Shown here one piece after another: positions 5,709 through 13,528 of a stretch of 13,528 nt of DNA. Position 1 is the first letter of the stretch; each line of letters starts with the position of its first letter. The notes beneath the pieces are model-generated. The model was given only the letters and a program-made list of their open reading frames with translations, did no database searches and was not told where the DNA came from. A program made the translations under genes and the position numbers. Source of the DNA: Chloroflexota bacterium (lineage in GTDB: Bacteria; Chloroflexota; UBA11872); NCBI GenBank assembly GCA_026707185.1, contig JAPOXI010000033.1, positions 1-13,528 of the forward strand. The letters run 5' to 3'.

Positions 5709-7217
5709 ATGAACCAGGCCTCTTCCACGTCGCTCAAGACCGGGCCAAGAGAGGCACGGCGCGATCTTGCACGGACCGCGGTCGTCGCGCTGCTGGCCGG
5801 CCTCGTCTATCTGTTGTCCTCCGGCGCCCACGCCTACAGCGTCGATGAAATCACCAACTACGCCTCGGCCCGCGCCCTGGTCGAAACCGGCAGCCCCGAC
5901 CTCGGCGGCGACCAACCGTTTCCCCGCGAGCAACTGCTCACACTCGCCCACCCCACAGCTGACCGAGTCACCGGCCGCTACGGCCTGCTGTCGTGGGCTG
6001 CTATGACACCGGCCTATCGTGTCGCGAGTTGGATCGGATCCGAGCCGCCTCCGCCATCACCAGCGTTTCCCCAACCCAGTGCCGTGCGTCCCCTCGCTGT
6101 TCTGCTTTACGGCCCCGTTGTGGCAGCCTCGCTGGTCGCTGCAACCTTCCGACTCGGACGCAACCTCGGCCTTCGCCCGCGCAACGCCCTGGCCGCTGCC
6201 CTCATCCTGGCCTTTGCCAGTCCGCTGTGGGTCTACGCGAAAGGCCTGGCCAACATTCCACTTGCAGCGTTGCTTGCCGTGCTGGCGCTACTTCCACTGA
6301 CGACGTCAAACCCAGGACTTCGCCGTTGGGTCATCGCCGGTGCGATGGCCGGACTCACCGTGGTTGCGCGGCCGGAGTTGATCGCCTTCGGCCTGGTTGT
6401 CGGATTGCTGACCCTTCCGCAGTGGCGGGTCAGCTGGCGAATTGGCGCAGCCTGCTCCGGCGCCTATACAACGGCGTGGGCGGCCATCGCAATCCCAGGG
6501 ATTGGCCTGTGGAACCTCTACCGAACCGGCGAGTTGCTGGACGTCGGCTACCGGACGGCATCGATTCTCTGGCAGACCGACCGCGCGTACATTGGCATCT
6601 TCGGGGTGCTGGCCAGCCCCAGTTTCGGACTCCTGGTCTTCATGCCCGTGGCGGCGGTGGGCCTGTGGGGTCTCCTGAGCATGGGGCGGCAGAACCCCAT
6701 CTGGATAGCCACCCTGGCGTTGGTTGTGATCGCGGTCATCGGCTACGGCTCATTCCGCGACTGGCACGGCGGCGTGTCGTGGGGGCCTCGCTACCTCACC
6801 GCCGTCACGCCATTTCTGGCGCTCGGTGTCGGTGCGGTCCTCCAGGCGCCTTCGACTAACCTGCCGATGCGACTCACCACGGTCGCGCTAGCGGCCTGGT
6901 CGTCTGGACTCTCAGTCTTGGGAGTGCTCTTCGACTACCAGACGGGTTGGAGAAACCTCTGGGAGCACGGCGCGCGCGCCGAACAGGTGCTCTGGAATCC
7001 CCACTTTTCCCTGATTGGCGCCCACCTCCGCCTGGCCCGCCAATGGCAGGACGGCCTGATCGAACCCGATCTCTACCTCTTCCAGCGCATTGGTGCCTGG
7101 GCCTTCGTGTTGTTCACGATGAGTGTGCTGCTTGCGATCGGTGTCGCGCTCGTCGTGCGGCTGCACAGATCTGCGAGCGATCGCGACTCGATTCCCGCAG
7201 CCAAACGCGCCCCATAG
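5709..7217 (+). CDS. Polytopic membrane protein, GT-C-type glycosyltransferase candidate (ArnT/PMT-like)
   Basis: A 502-aa integral membrane protein with about 11-12 hydrophobic segments. After the first segment the first external loop begins AYSVDEITNYASARALVETG. The acidic pair D46-E47 is where GT-C enzymes (protein mannosyltransferases, ArnT) carry the catalytic acidic residue that acts with a polyprenyl-phosphate sugar. Also typical are GRYGLLSW in the same loop, the VVARPE stretch and the late loop DWHGGVSWGPRYLTAVTPFL. It would transfer a sugar from a lipid carrier to an acceptor outside the membrane; donor and acceptor cannot be inferred. The start is ATG 5709; no good ribosome site is visible. 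It is read in the same direction as the sulfatase before it, 136 bases downstream, and converges with the 944-aa gene. Confidence 0.75.
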   Translation: MNQASSTSLKTGPREARRDLARTAVVALLAGLVYLLSSGAHAYSVDEITNYASARALVETGSPDLGGDQPFPREQLLTLAHPTADRVTGRYGLLSWAAMTPAYRVASWIGSEPPPPSPAFPQPSAVRPLAVLLYGPVVAASLVAATFRLGRNLGLRPRNALAAALILAFASPLWVYAKGLANIPLAALLAVLALLPLTTSNPGLRRWVIAGAMAGLTVVARPELIAFGLVVGLLTLPQWRVSWRIGAACSGAYTTAWAAIAIPGIGLWNLYRTGELLDVGYRTASILWQTDRAYIGIFGVLASPSFGLLVFMPVAAVGLWGLLSMGRQNPIWIATLALVVIAVIGYGSFRDWHGGVSWGPRYLTAVTPFLALGVGAVLQAPSTNLPMRLTTVALAAWSSGLSVLGVLFDYQTGWRNLWEHGARAEQVLWNPHFSLIGAHLRLARQWQDGLIEPDLYLFQRIGAWAFVLFTMSVLLAIGVALVVRLHRSASDRDSIPAAKRAP

Positions 7218-7229
7218 TGGTGGACCCGG

Positions 7230-7258
7230 CGTGGACGCCACGACGCAACGCCTGCGTT
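7230..7258. terminator. Two short adjacent hairpins in a convergent gene junction
   Basis: CGTGG-ACG-CCACG (7230-7242) and AACGC-CT-GCGTT (7247-7258) lie in the 58-base gap between two convergent stop codons. The stems are only 4-5 bp and lack T-runs, so a terminator role is only a possibility. Confidence 0.2.
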
Positions 7259-7275
7259 CTACCCTGCATGACGAC

Positions 7276-10110
7276 TCAACGACCGATCGTCACGTCGAGC
7301 GAACCCGCATAGGCTTGGTAGGTCCACTCGCCGCTTGCGGACAGCGTGAACTGGAGCACAGGAATAAGCGCGACTTCGCGGTTTCGATTGACCAGTCGCG
7401 CCGTTAGCACCCAATCACCTGGGCCAAACTCTCGTTCGACGCGCTGGAGAGGCCCGTACGTTGCTCCATCCCAGAATGTCAGCGTCGCCGTTCGAGGATC
7501 GAATCTGTACAGATAAAGGTACTCCTGAAAGTCCTTGTCGCGAACCGGCTGAAGATGCCCGATGAACCATCGCGCCGCGGGACGCGCGCGACGATCCCTT
7601 CTGGACTCGCCCGGGAGCCGCCATCGTGACGTGTCCGCCGACATCACCACCCAGTCCTGCCCTGTCCAACGTTCGGCGGCCCGGTCAATGAACGTCGCAC
7701 GAAAGTCGATGTGTCCATTGACCGTGTGCACGTCCGTGAGCACGATGCTGAAGTGTTGCGGCGGCGGCCCGACAACTCGCGCGATTCCCCCGGCAGGCGC
7801 GTAGGCGGCGACGGAGTCGTTCCACCAGATCGGCTGGCGCACCGAGGGCGCGAATGCAGACGGCGCTACGTGAGATGACATGACGATGATGTCTGGCTCT
7901 CGACTGCCAAGCGGATCAATTGAAAGCTCCGTGAGAAGGTGTAGAACCGACTTCTTCACGTTCCCGTAAATCCTGGCTTGCGGCACCGCGGCGGCGGCTC
8001 GCAGCGCGTCACGAGGGTCTATGTCGCGCGATAGGTAAACCGAGGCGTCTGCCGGAATCGAGCGACGAAGGGCTTGGAACGAGAGGGGCGTCGGTGGAAT
8101 GTCAAGTTCCTTAAACGCAGGCCTGACCCGGTACAGGGCGTCGGCGCCATCGCGGATCATGAAATCGAAGAGCTCGGGGTTTTTCAACCAGCGCACGGCA
8201 TATCCAGGCAGCTCCTCAAGCCAACTGTCCGTTGTATGCACAAAGTTGATGCCGAGCGCTCCGACTGCGGTGGGTTCGAGCAGCCGTATCGCGTCCTCGT
8301 ATTCGGGTCCGGTCCCCACAATGATGTGCAGGAGATCCGCAAATCCGGACGCATTTGGCCGACCTGTGGCCACAGTCATTGCGCTGGGATGGGGAGAGAG
8401 CACGCGGGCATCAACCGGGGTGTGCTCCCGGATGTACCTGGCGACAACGTCGGAAGGAAAGGGACTGACGGCGTGTCGTCCCTGAAACCACTCGTAAAAC
8501 TCCCGAGGTCCCGGCGACATGTTGGAGAGTTGAGGCCCGCGCTCCAAAGCCAGGCTCAGGGCTCGCGCCGGTGTCGCAGCGGTCGGCCAGGTCACCAGGG
8601 CGATCAGACCAAGCGCCGCCACGTATCGATGGCGGCTCTTGAGAGTCGCGAAGCGGAGCGCCATGGCGACGAGCAAAGCCAACAGCGCAAAGTTGCGAGC
8701 GTGCCCGTCCATACGGGAAATATCTGCCGGGAAAGGTTCGTAGCGAAGCACAAGCGCGGCCACGAGGAAAAGACCGCTCCCTGCGGTCAACATCCGAACC
8801 AGGGAACTTCGCCAGGCGAACAGTAGGGCCACAATGGCGACGACGAATGGTCCGATTCCAAGGACGCCGACACCGCCGCCCAGATCACCCAAGGCGCCTA
8901 TTGGACGTCGGCTGCCGGGATCGTCGATCAATTGCAGCGACATGGCGGCGTGCGATGAGCCGGTGATCAATCCCGTCACAAACCCGCCGGTTGCAGCGAG
9001 AATCGCAGCGGTTAGCACCGGCCCAGCGGCAGCGGCAAGGACTTCAGTCCAAAGCTTGCTTCGAAGGGGGTGAGCCCACTGGTATCCGGCTTCTGCTGGC
9101 TGCCGTTGGTGTCCGGTGTAGTTGCCAAGAACAAGCGCCAGTTCATACGCAATCCACAGACCAAGCCCGATCAATGCGACCGGTTCATCGACGAGGCCGA
9201 CAAAGCCAAGGAGTGCGGCGAGCGTGACGGTTGACGTCCACGCCCGTCTGCCGCCAGCGGCGATACGCTCCAGCACGATGAACGCCAGCGTGTACGCAAG
9301 GGGAAACGACGGCCTCCAACTGTTCGGTGGAGACGCGTCGAAGTTCGTATCAAACGGTAATTCAAATGACGGCCAGTACAACTCGGTTAACGCCGTGCGC
9401 AGCCCCACGCCCGGAGTCCCAGTCGGCACGGGAATCTGCAAGATACTCGGCGGACTAGGTGAGCCGTACAGCGTCCACGCCCCTGCTGTCAGGAGTACGG
9501 GGCTTAGCGTCACGGTTGCGAGCCATCCCGCGTGCTTGTAGACGAGCGCCATGGCAACCAGCGCAAGGCTGGTCCAGATATATGCACCCAAGAGCTCGTT
9601 GACGAAAGCTAGATCAGGACCCGAAGGGGGCATCAACAACCCAGCCAGCATGTCGATCGCGTAGTGATAGGGCGCCGGCTGCCCCGGGTTCCAGGGCAAG
9701 ACCGGTGGGAATCCGCCGGCACGAATGGATGCAGCCAGCCCATGGTGAATTTCGTCGTCGGCAATCGACAGGAGTTGGCGGCCGGCCAGCGCAAGCAAGA
9801 AGATCAGCAAGGCCGTGGCGAAAAAGGTCGCGGCCGTAGACATCGGCACTCGCAACGCCCGCCGTGCGCGCCAAGCCAGCCCGACTCCGATGCACAGGAT
9901 GGAAATCCAGGCGGCGATGGCCCCCGCCATTCCAGGCAGCAAATGCATGGCGAAGTTGGTGATCAGACCCCAGAGCGCTAGGCCGACAGCCATGCCTTGG
10001 GCAAGTGCTAACAGGTCGTCGCTCTGCCGCAACAGCACGCGCGATACCGCGAAGCCCACCAAGGCAAGGAAAGACAGCTCGAGCGCCAGAAGCGAAAGGC
10101 CCGGGACCAC
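7276..10110 (-). CDS. Very large multi-domain membrane protein, GT-C-like with a long C-terminal extracytoplasmic region
   Basis: A 944-aa protein with three visible parts. Residues 1 to about 520 are polytopic, with roughly 12-14 hydrophobic segments. An external loop starts LSIADDEIHHGLAASIR (D118/D119/E120) followed by NPGQPAPYHYAID. The placement of the acidic cluster suggests a GT-C-type active site. Residues about 540-668 are soluble (EFYEWFQG, VATGRPNASG, ending ALYRVRP), as found after the membrane part of many GT-C-like proteins. Residues about 670-944 are an extra, mostly beta-looking region rich in Trp and Tyr, reaching the C-terminus. I do not recognise this last part. The start is GTG 10108-10110, 14 bases after the upstream gene's stop, indicating an operon; the ribosome site is poor. 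Alternative class: DUF2298-like or other large uncharacterised membrane families. Confidence 0.7.
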   Translation of the reverse strand: MVPGLSLLALELSFLALVGFAVSRVLLRQSDDLLALAQGMAVGLALWGLITNFAMHLLPGMAGAIAAWISILCIGVGLAWRARRALRVPMSTAATFFATALLIFLLALAGRQLLSIADDEIHHGLAASIRAGGFPPVLPWNPGQPAPYHYAIDMLAGLLMPPSGPDLAFVNELLGAYIWTSLALVAMALVYKHAGWLATVTLSPVLLTAGAWTLYGSPSPPSILQIPVPTGTPGVGLRTALTELYWPSFELPFDTNFDASPPNSWRPSFPLAYTLAFIVLERIAAGGRRAWTSTVTLAALLGFVGLVDEPVALIGLGLWIAYELALVLGNYTGHQRQPAEAGYQWAHPLRSKLWTEVLAAAAGPVLTAAILAATGGFVTGLITGSSHAAMSLQLIDDPGSRRPIGALGDLGGGVGVLGIGPFVVAIVALLFAWRSSLVRMLTAGSGLFLVAALVLRYEPFPADISRMDGHARNFALLALLVAMALRFATLKSRHRYVAALGLIALVTWPTAATPARALSLALERGPQLSNMSPGPREFYEWFQGRHAVSPFPSDVVARYIREHTPVDARVLSPHPSAMTVATGRPNASGFADLLHIIVGTGPEYEDAIRLLEPTAVGALGINFVHTTDSWLEELPGYAVRWLKNPELFDFMIRDGADALYRVRPAFKELDIPPTPLSFQALRRSIPADASVYLSRDIDPRDALRAAAAVPQARIYGNVKKSVLHLLTELSIDPLGSREPDIIVMSSHVAPSAFAPSVRQPIWWNDSVAAYAPAGGIARVVGPPPQHFSIVLTDVHTVNGHIDFRATFIDRAAERWTGQDWVVMSADTSRWRLPGESRRDRRARPAARWFIGHLQPVRDKDFQEYLYLYRFDPRTATLTFWDGATYGPLQRVEREFGPGDWVLTARLVNRNREVALIPVLQFTLSASGEWTYQAYAGSLDVTIGR

Positions 10111-10124
10111 GTCCGGATCGATGG

Positions 10125-12362
10125 TCAGGTCGGCTTTCCTTTCATCGATCGGTCCGCAGATGTGCGGAATCTCCGTTCCGATCGTGCTGAGGTTGCAGGC
10201 GCAGCCGTCAGCAGTGCGGCCAATCCGGCCGCCGCAGCGGCTCCTGTCAGCGTCTGATAGGCCGCGCCAGTGGAGACGCTGTGGCTGTCAAAAGGCTCGT
10301 ACCAGGCAAACAGCTCCCTGCGGAAGTCGGCAAACGACCAATCAGCTGGCGGAAGGTCGATTGGATTTCGCCACAGTTCTGGCGCGTTGACGTAGATGCT
10401 GGCCGAGAGCAGGCTGCCGCTCCTGTTCCCGTGATGGAACTCCTCGGGCGTGCCAAGAATGTATAGCGATCCCGCACCCAGGTATACGGCTGCGGCGATT
10501 CCAAGGGCTAGGCCGCCGCGAGCTGCCAATCGTCCTCGTCTTCGCGCAGCGCGAGCCAGGACTGTAACGCCAACGGCCGCCATCACCGCGACGATGGGCA
10601 TCGGATAGGCCACGTGCCGAATGAACTCCTGAGGAGCCTCGGGCCTAAGACGAACCATATACACGCTGATGCCAAGTTTCACGACAATGTTGGCAATGAC
10701 CGCAGCTGGCAGAACCACGTATGCCCAGCGTCGGCGTGCAAGATTAATCGATCCAACAAGGCATAGAAAGAGAATCGACGCTATAAGGAGGTGAAAACGG
10801 ATGTCGTCCAATAGAACCAGCCGCGACACCTTAGGCCACGTCTCACTACCGACGATTCCCGAGATTGAAGTGAGGTTTTCAAATGCAAAGTCTTGGCCGG
10901 CAACCGGCCATGGACGCCCGAGGCGGATTTGGCTGAAGACAACTAAAGGCAATACAAGGATGGCACAGCACGCAACGCCGACGCCCGTCCAACGCGAAGG
11001 CTTCGTTGCAAAGACTGCTAGCGGAAGCAACCCTGCGTAGAGAGGTCCTTCGGGCCGTGTCACCGCCAGTGCGGCGGCTAAGCCGCCGAGCACCAGAATC
11101 GAGTGTCGTGGCTCGCACGTGCGCATGACATGAGCGAACGACCACACTGCTGCGGCCAAAAGCGCGATGAACACCGGATCAGGTTCCGCAGACCCCAGGC
11201 TGTATATCTGGACTGGCGGAAGCAACGTCGCCACGACCGCAATCGCGAACGCCGCCGAACGACCTGCCTTAGCCGCCATCGCCGCGCGATAGATCAGCCA
11301 GGGCAGCAGGGCATTCGCCAGAAACATCGGAGCAAGAGCCGCCGGAAAGGTCCGTCCGAAGAAAGCAAATGATCCGAGTAGGAGAAGCGGCAGTCCGGGA
11401 AGGCTTGCTCTGTTTCCCCAGACCGGGTAATTCTCGCCACCTGCCAACGCGTCGGCAGTCACCCAGAACTGGCTTAGGTCATCGATCGTTACTTCGGAGT
11501 ACGAGGCGGCTTGAAAGCCTCCGACGAGAAGCAGCGCAAGTGTGGCGATACCGGGAGCGAGACCCTGCAAGGAAAGTCGAATCCGGTCGATGAGATCCAA
11601 TTCGGCTGGCAAGAGCTCGCTCCGCCAGAGTATGAACATGGCCAATGACAGCCATCCGGCAATGCATAACGCGAGCGACTGGGAGCCGGCCGACGTCGCC
11701 AGTTCGTGTCGCGGGGCAGCCGGAATCGTCGTAATCAGGGCCATGATCCAAGCCGCCGCGATCGGGAGAACACGGAGTCCGGCTCCCGTTCGAAGCCGAA
11801 CTGCTGGTTGAGGAGCGACCCGCATGAGGCCAACCACGACCGCGGCCCCCGCCACCCAACCTGGCAGTGCCCACTGCAGGCCAAGCGGCCCGTCCGCAGC
11901 AGCCACATGCAGCAGGACGGCCAACCCGACGCCGGCGGCGCCGCCGTACGCGACATCCAGCGCCAGATCGGCTCTGGTTGCCTGGCGGTATACCGATGCC
12001 TGGGCAAGCAACAGCGCTGGCAGCAGAGTCCAACCAAGAGCGCTTGTCTGGGTTGTGAAGTGAGCCAGCCCGGGATTGACGTGCATCACGGCCGCATAAA
12101 GGAGAAACGGGAGGCTTGCAAGCAGGCTTGCTGTTGCACCTGGGAATAGCCTGTCGCTCCTGGAGCGCACGGAGACCCACAAGGCGACGGCCGCAAGCAC
12201 AGCGCCAGCCGCAAGCGCTTCAGCACTAGGGAGCGCCGGACCGGCCGGGCCACCGACGAGAACCAGCCCTGTATAGCCGGCCACAGCGGCACTCAGCCCC
12301 ACAATGGCCCCTCCGGTGATCCGAGAGAGGCTCATGTCTGGTAAAGCAGACGCCCTCAGCAT
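10125..12362 (-). CDS. Large polytopic membrane protein with a GT-C-like core and an extra N-terminal membrane module
   Basis: A 745-aa integral membrane protein. The GT-C-like core starts near residue 280: the external-loop motif EVTIDDLSQFWVTADAL holds D294/D295, followed by NYPVWGNRASLPGLPLLL, LGSAEPDPVFIALL and AVTRPEGPLY, all common in PMT/ArnT-like proteins. Before it lie about 280 residues forming roughly eight hydrophobic segments, absent from ordinary members. The C-terminus ends in a basic tail (SERRFRTSADRSMKGKP). The core would use a polyprenyl-phosphate sugar at the outer face of the membrane; the substrate is unknown. The start is ATG 12360-12362, with AGGAG at 12365-12369 only two bases away, closer than ideal; ATG 12335 is an alternative but has no ribosome site. 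It is the first gene of a two-gene unit with the 944-aa protein. Confidence 0.72.
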   Translation of the reverse strand: MLRASALPDMSLSRITGGAIVGLSAAVAGYTGLVLVGGPAGPALPSAEALAAGAVLAAVALWVSVRSRSDRLFPGATASLLASLPFLLYAAVMHVNPGLAHFTTQTSALGWTLLPALLLAQASVYRQATRADLALDVAYGGAAGVGLAVLLHVAAADGPLGLQWALPGWVAGAAVVVGLMRVAPQPAVRLRTGAGLRVLPIAAAWIMALITTIPAAPRHELATSAGSQSLALCIAGWLSLAMFILWRSELLPAELDLIDRIRLSLQGLAPGIATLALLLVGGFQAASYSEVTIDDLSQFWVTADALAGGENYPVWGNRASLPGLPLLLLGSFAFFGRTFPAALAPMFLANALLPWLIYRAAMAAKAGRSAAFAIAVVATLLPPVQIYSLGSAEPDPVFIALLAAAVWSFAHVMRTCEPRHSILVLGGLAAALAVTRPEGPLYAGLLPLAVFATKPSRWTGVGVACCAILVLPLVVFSQIRLGRPWPVAGQDFAFENLTSISGIVGSETWPKVSRLVLLDDIRFHLLIASILFLCLVGSINLARRRWAYVVLPAAVIANIVVKLGISVYMVRLRPEAPQEFIRHVAYPMPIVAVMAAVGVTVLARAARRRGRLAARGGLALGIAAAVYLGAGSLYILGTPEEFHHGNRSGSLLSASIYVNAPELWRNPIDLPPADWSFADFRRELFAWYEPFDSHSVSTGAAYQTLTGAAAAAGLAALLTAAPATSARSERRFRTSADRSMKGKPT

Positions 12363-12729
12363 GACTCCTGCTTAGTCAACGCGACGTTCAATCAAAGGAC
12401 CGCGCTCCGCGCGGGCACTGGCGCTGCGGACGGCAGCCGCCATCCGACCCGGAGTCATGCTCAGAGCGAATCCCGCTCTGCCTTATGCGGGGAAGGAACC
12501 GGCTCTCCACGTAGTTGCGCCGCTGGCGCGAAGCCATCAGCGACGGCTGACGCGATTCGACCCGGTTGGCTTGTCGAAGTTTCCGCTTCGCTCGACGCAG
12601 TGCGCATCTCAGCGTGAGATGGTAGCGCCCCGTCAGCTGGACGGGATCGAGGACTTACGAGCCGACACTCGCACGTTTCCGCAACTTCGGTGATGATGAG
12701 CGCCCGCCGTACCTGCAGACAGGCGAGAA
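12363..12729. other. 367-bp divergent intergenic region, no convincing gene, several short hairpins
   Basis: It separates the divergent 745-aa protein and second sulfatase genes. Perfect inverted repeats are CCGCGC-TCC-GCGCGG (12400-12414), GCTGC-5 nt-GCAGC (12423-12437), CATCTCA-GCG-TGAGATG (12605-12621) and CCCGTC-AGCTG-GACGGG (12629-12645). The last two are only seven bases apart. No T-runs, tRNA or recognisable riboswitch core are seen, and no clear -35/-10 pair. A 78-codon plus-strand frame (12457-12693) has no recognisable sequence. Any promoters for the two flanking genes must lie here. Confidence 0.5.
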
Positions 12730-13528
12730 ATGACCCATCCCAACATCGTGTTGATCGTGGCTGACGACATGGGGTATGGCGACTTCGGGCTGTTCAACGA
12801 CGGTCCGGCGCGTACGCCGGTGCTGGACGGGCTGGCGGACGAGAGCGTGTGTCTGACCCAGCACTATTCCGGCTCATGCGTTTGTGCGCCCGCGCGGGCC
12901 GCGCTGATGACCGGTCGGTATCCACATCGCACGGGAGCCATCGACACGCTGGAGGGCCAGGGGCTAGACCGCCTGGCGCTGCGGGAGGTCACGCTGGCGG
13001 ACCACCTTCGGGCCGCAGGCTATGCGACCGGCATGGTGGGCAAGTGGCACCTGGGGGCGCTGGATCCGCGATACCACCCGAACGCGCGTGGGTTTGATGA
13101 CTTCTTTGGGTTTCGCGGTGGCTGGGCGGACTACTACAAGTGGCGCATCGACCGTAACGGGACTACTGAGCACTCCGACGGCCGCTATCTGACGGATGTA
13201 TTCGCTTCCGAGGCGTCGGCGTTCATTGCACGCAACGCGCAGCGGCCATTCTTTCTCCACGTCGCCTTCAACGCGCCGCATACGCCGTTGCAGGCGCCAC
13301 AGGAGCTCGTTCAGCCCTATGTGGACGCCGGTCTTCCGCATGGCGTGGCGCTGATCTACGCCATGAATGAGCGCATGGACGCGGGCGTGGGCCAAATTCT
13401 CGACGCGCTTGATCGAGCCGGCTGTGCCAACAACACCATCCTTATGTTTACCAGCGACAACGGTCCGCAGCTTTCACTCGGGCACGACTACACCATGGGC
13501 ATTGAAGTGGATACGCGCCGTTTCAATT
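12730..13528 (+). CDS. Arylsulfatase-type sulfatase, N-terminal 266 residues (cut by window end)
   Basis: A formylglycine-dependent sulfate-ester hydrolase, incomplete at the 3' end. The visible catalytic set is canonical: metal ligands D12-D13 (NIVLIVADDMGYGD), activation motif C-x-P-x-R with C52 (CVCAPARAALMTGRYP), G-K-W-H-L-G with K105/H107, PHTP with H184, and SDNG with D243/N244. The order and spacing are those of the large S1 sulfatase class. No signal peptide is present, so it appears cytoplasmic as annotated. The ATG at 12730 is the only possible start, because an in-frame TGA lies at 12694-12696 and no other start codon intervenes; the ribosome site is weak (AGGCGAG). It lacks the Pro substitution seen in the sulfatase at 4097 and belongs to a different subgroup. 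Substrate unknown. Confidence 0.93.
   Translation, partial: MTHPNIVLIVADDMGYGDFGLFNDGPARTPVLDGLADESVCLTQHYSGSCVCAPARAALMTGRYPHRTGAIDTLEGQGLDRLALREVTLADHLRAAGYATGMVGKWHLGALDPRYHPNARGFDDFFGFRGGWADYYKWRIDRNGTTEHSDGRYLTDVFASEASAFIARNAQRPFFLHVAFNAPHTPLQAPQELVQPYVDAGLPHGVALIYAMNERMDAGVGQILDALDRAGCANNTILMFTSDNGPQLSLGHDYTMGIEVDTRRFN

Noticed and set aside
5993..6859. A 288-codon plus-strand frame inside the 502-aa membrane protein gene
   Set aside because: Same-strand out-of-frame shadow of a gene with clear membrane segments; Arg/Cys/Pro-rich and not protein-like.
12457..12693. A 78-codon plus-strand frame in the large intergenic region
   Set aside because: No recognisable sequence, Arg-rich, mixed codon usage, and the GGAG before its ATG is only two bases away. 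Not enough to call a gene.
12688..12732. Hammerhead-ribozyme-like string (TGATGAG, then a CGCC/GGCG stem, then GAAA) before the second sulfatase
   Set aside because: The invariant C of the CUGANGA core is missing, the first closing pair is a G-A mismatch, and no stem III with a cleavage site is found.
1..13528. Mobile elements, CRISPR arrays, tRNAs and phage or defence genes
   Set aside because: No terminal inverted repeats, transposase or integrase motifs, regularly spaced repeats or cloverleaf patterns were found on reading both strands.

Overview
The window is GC-rich bacterial DNA with tightly packed genes and strong third-position G/C bias. No RNA gene, CRISPR array, integrase, transposase or plasmid function is visible. 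A heme A biosynthesis operon (ctaA-ctaB) points to an aerobe with an aa3-type terminal oxidase. Two formylglycine-type sulfatases and three very large polytopic membrane proteins of the GT-C glycosyltransferase type suggest an environmental heterotroph with an elaborate envelope or polysaccharide. A Chloroflexota (SAR202/Dehalococcoidia-like) or Acidobacteriota-like host would fit, but this is an impression from gene style and is not proven by anything in the window.

Layout. 1-158: 3' end of a polar amino-acid ABC transporter ATPase (+). 196-672: HIT-family nucleotide hydrolase/transferase (-), preceded at 677-778 by a short coding-like fragment on the same strand. 895-1998 (reading frame clearly starts upstream of 895): MFS transporter (+) with no ordinary start codon in the right place. 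4001-2027 (-): a three-gene unit consisting of a 66-aa protein resembling only the membrane hairpin of cytochrome c oxidase subunit II, then ctaA, then ctaB. ctaA and ctaB overlap by one base (TGATG). 4097-5572: sulfatase (+), divergent from that unit. 5709-7217: GT-C-like membrane glycosyltransferase (+). 12362-7276 (-): a two-gene unit of 745-aa and 944-aa GT-C-like membrane proteins. 12363-12729: a 367-bp non-coding region with several short perfect hairpins. 12730-end: a second, canonical sulfatase (+), cut by the window edge.

How the parts may work together. The ctaA/ctaB products make heme O and then heme A for cytochrome oxidase, and the small subunit-II-like hairpin sits first in that unit. 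From 4097 rightwards, two sulfatases flank three lipid-linked-sugar-type membrane glycosyltransferase candidates. This could be a locus for building or remodelling a surface glycan, but the link is inferred from proximity only.

The points most worth a second look are the CuA-less subunit-II hairpin, the sulfatase at 4097 that has Pro in place of the usual active-site Lys of the GKWH motif, the non-standard extra domains of the two large membrane proteins, and the missing MFS start next to a truncated fragment.
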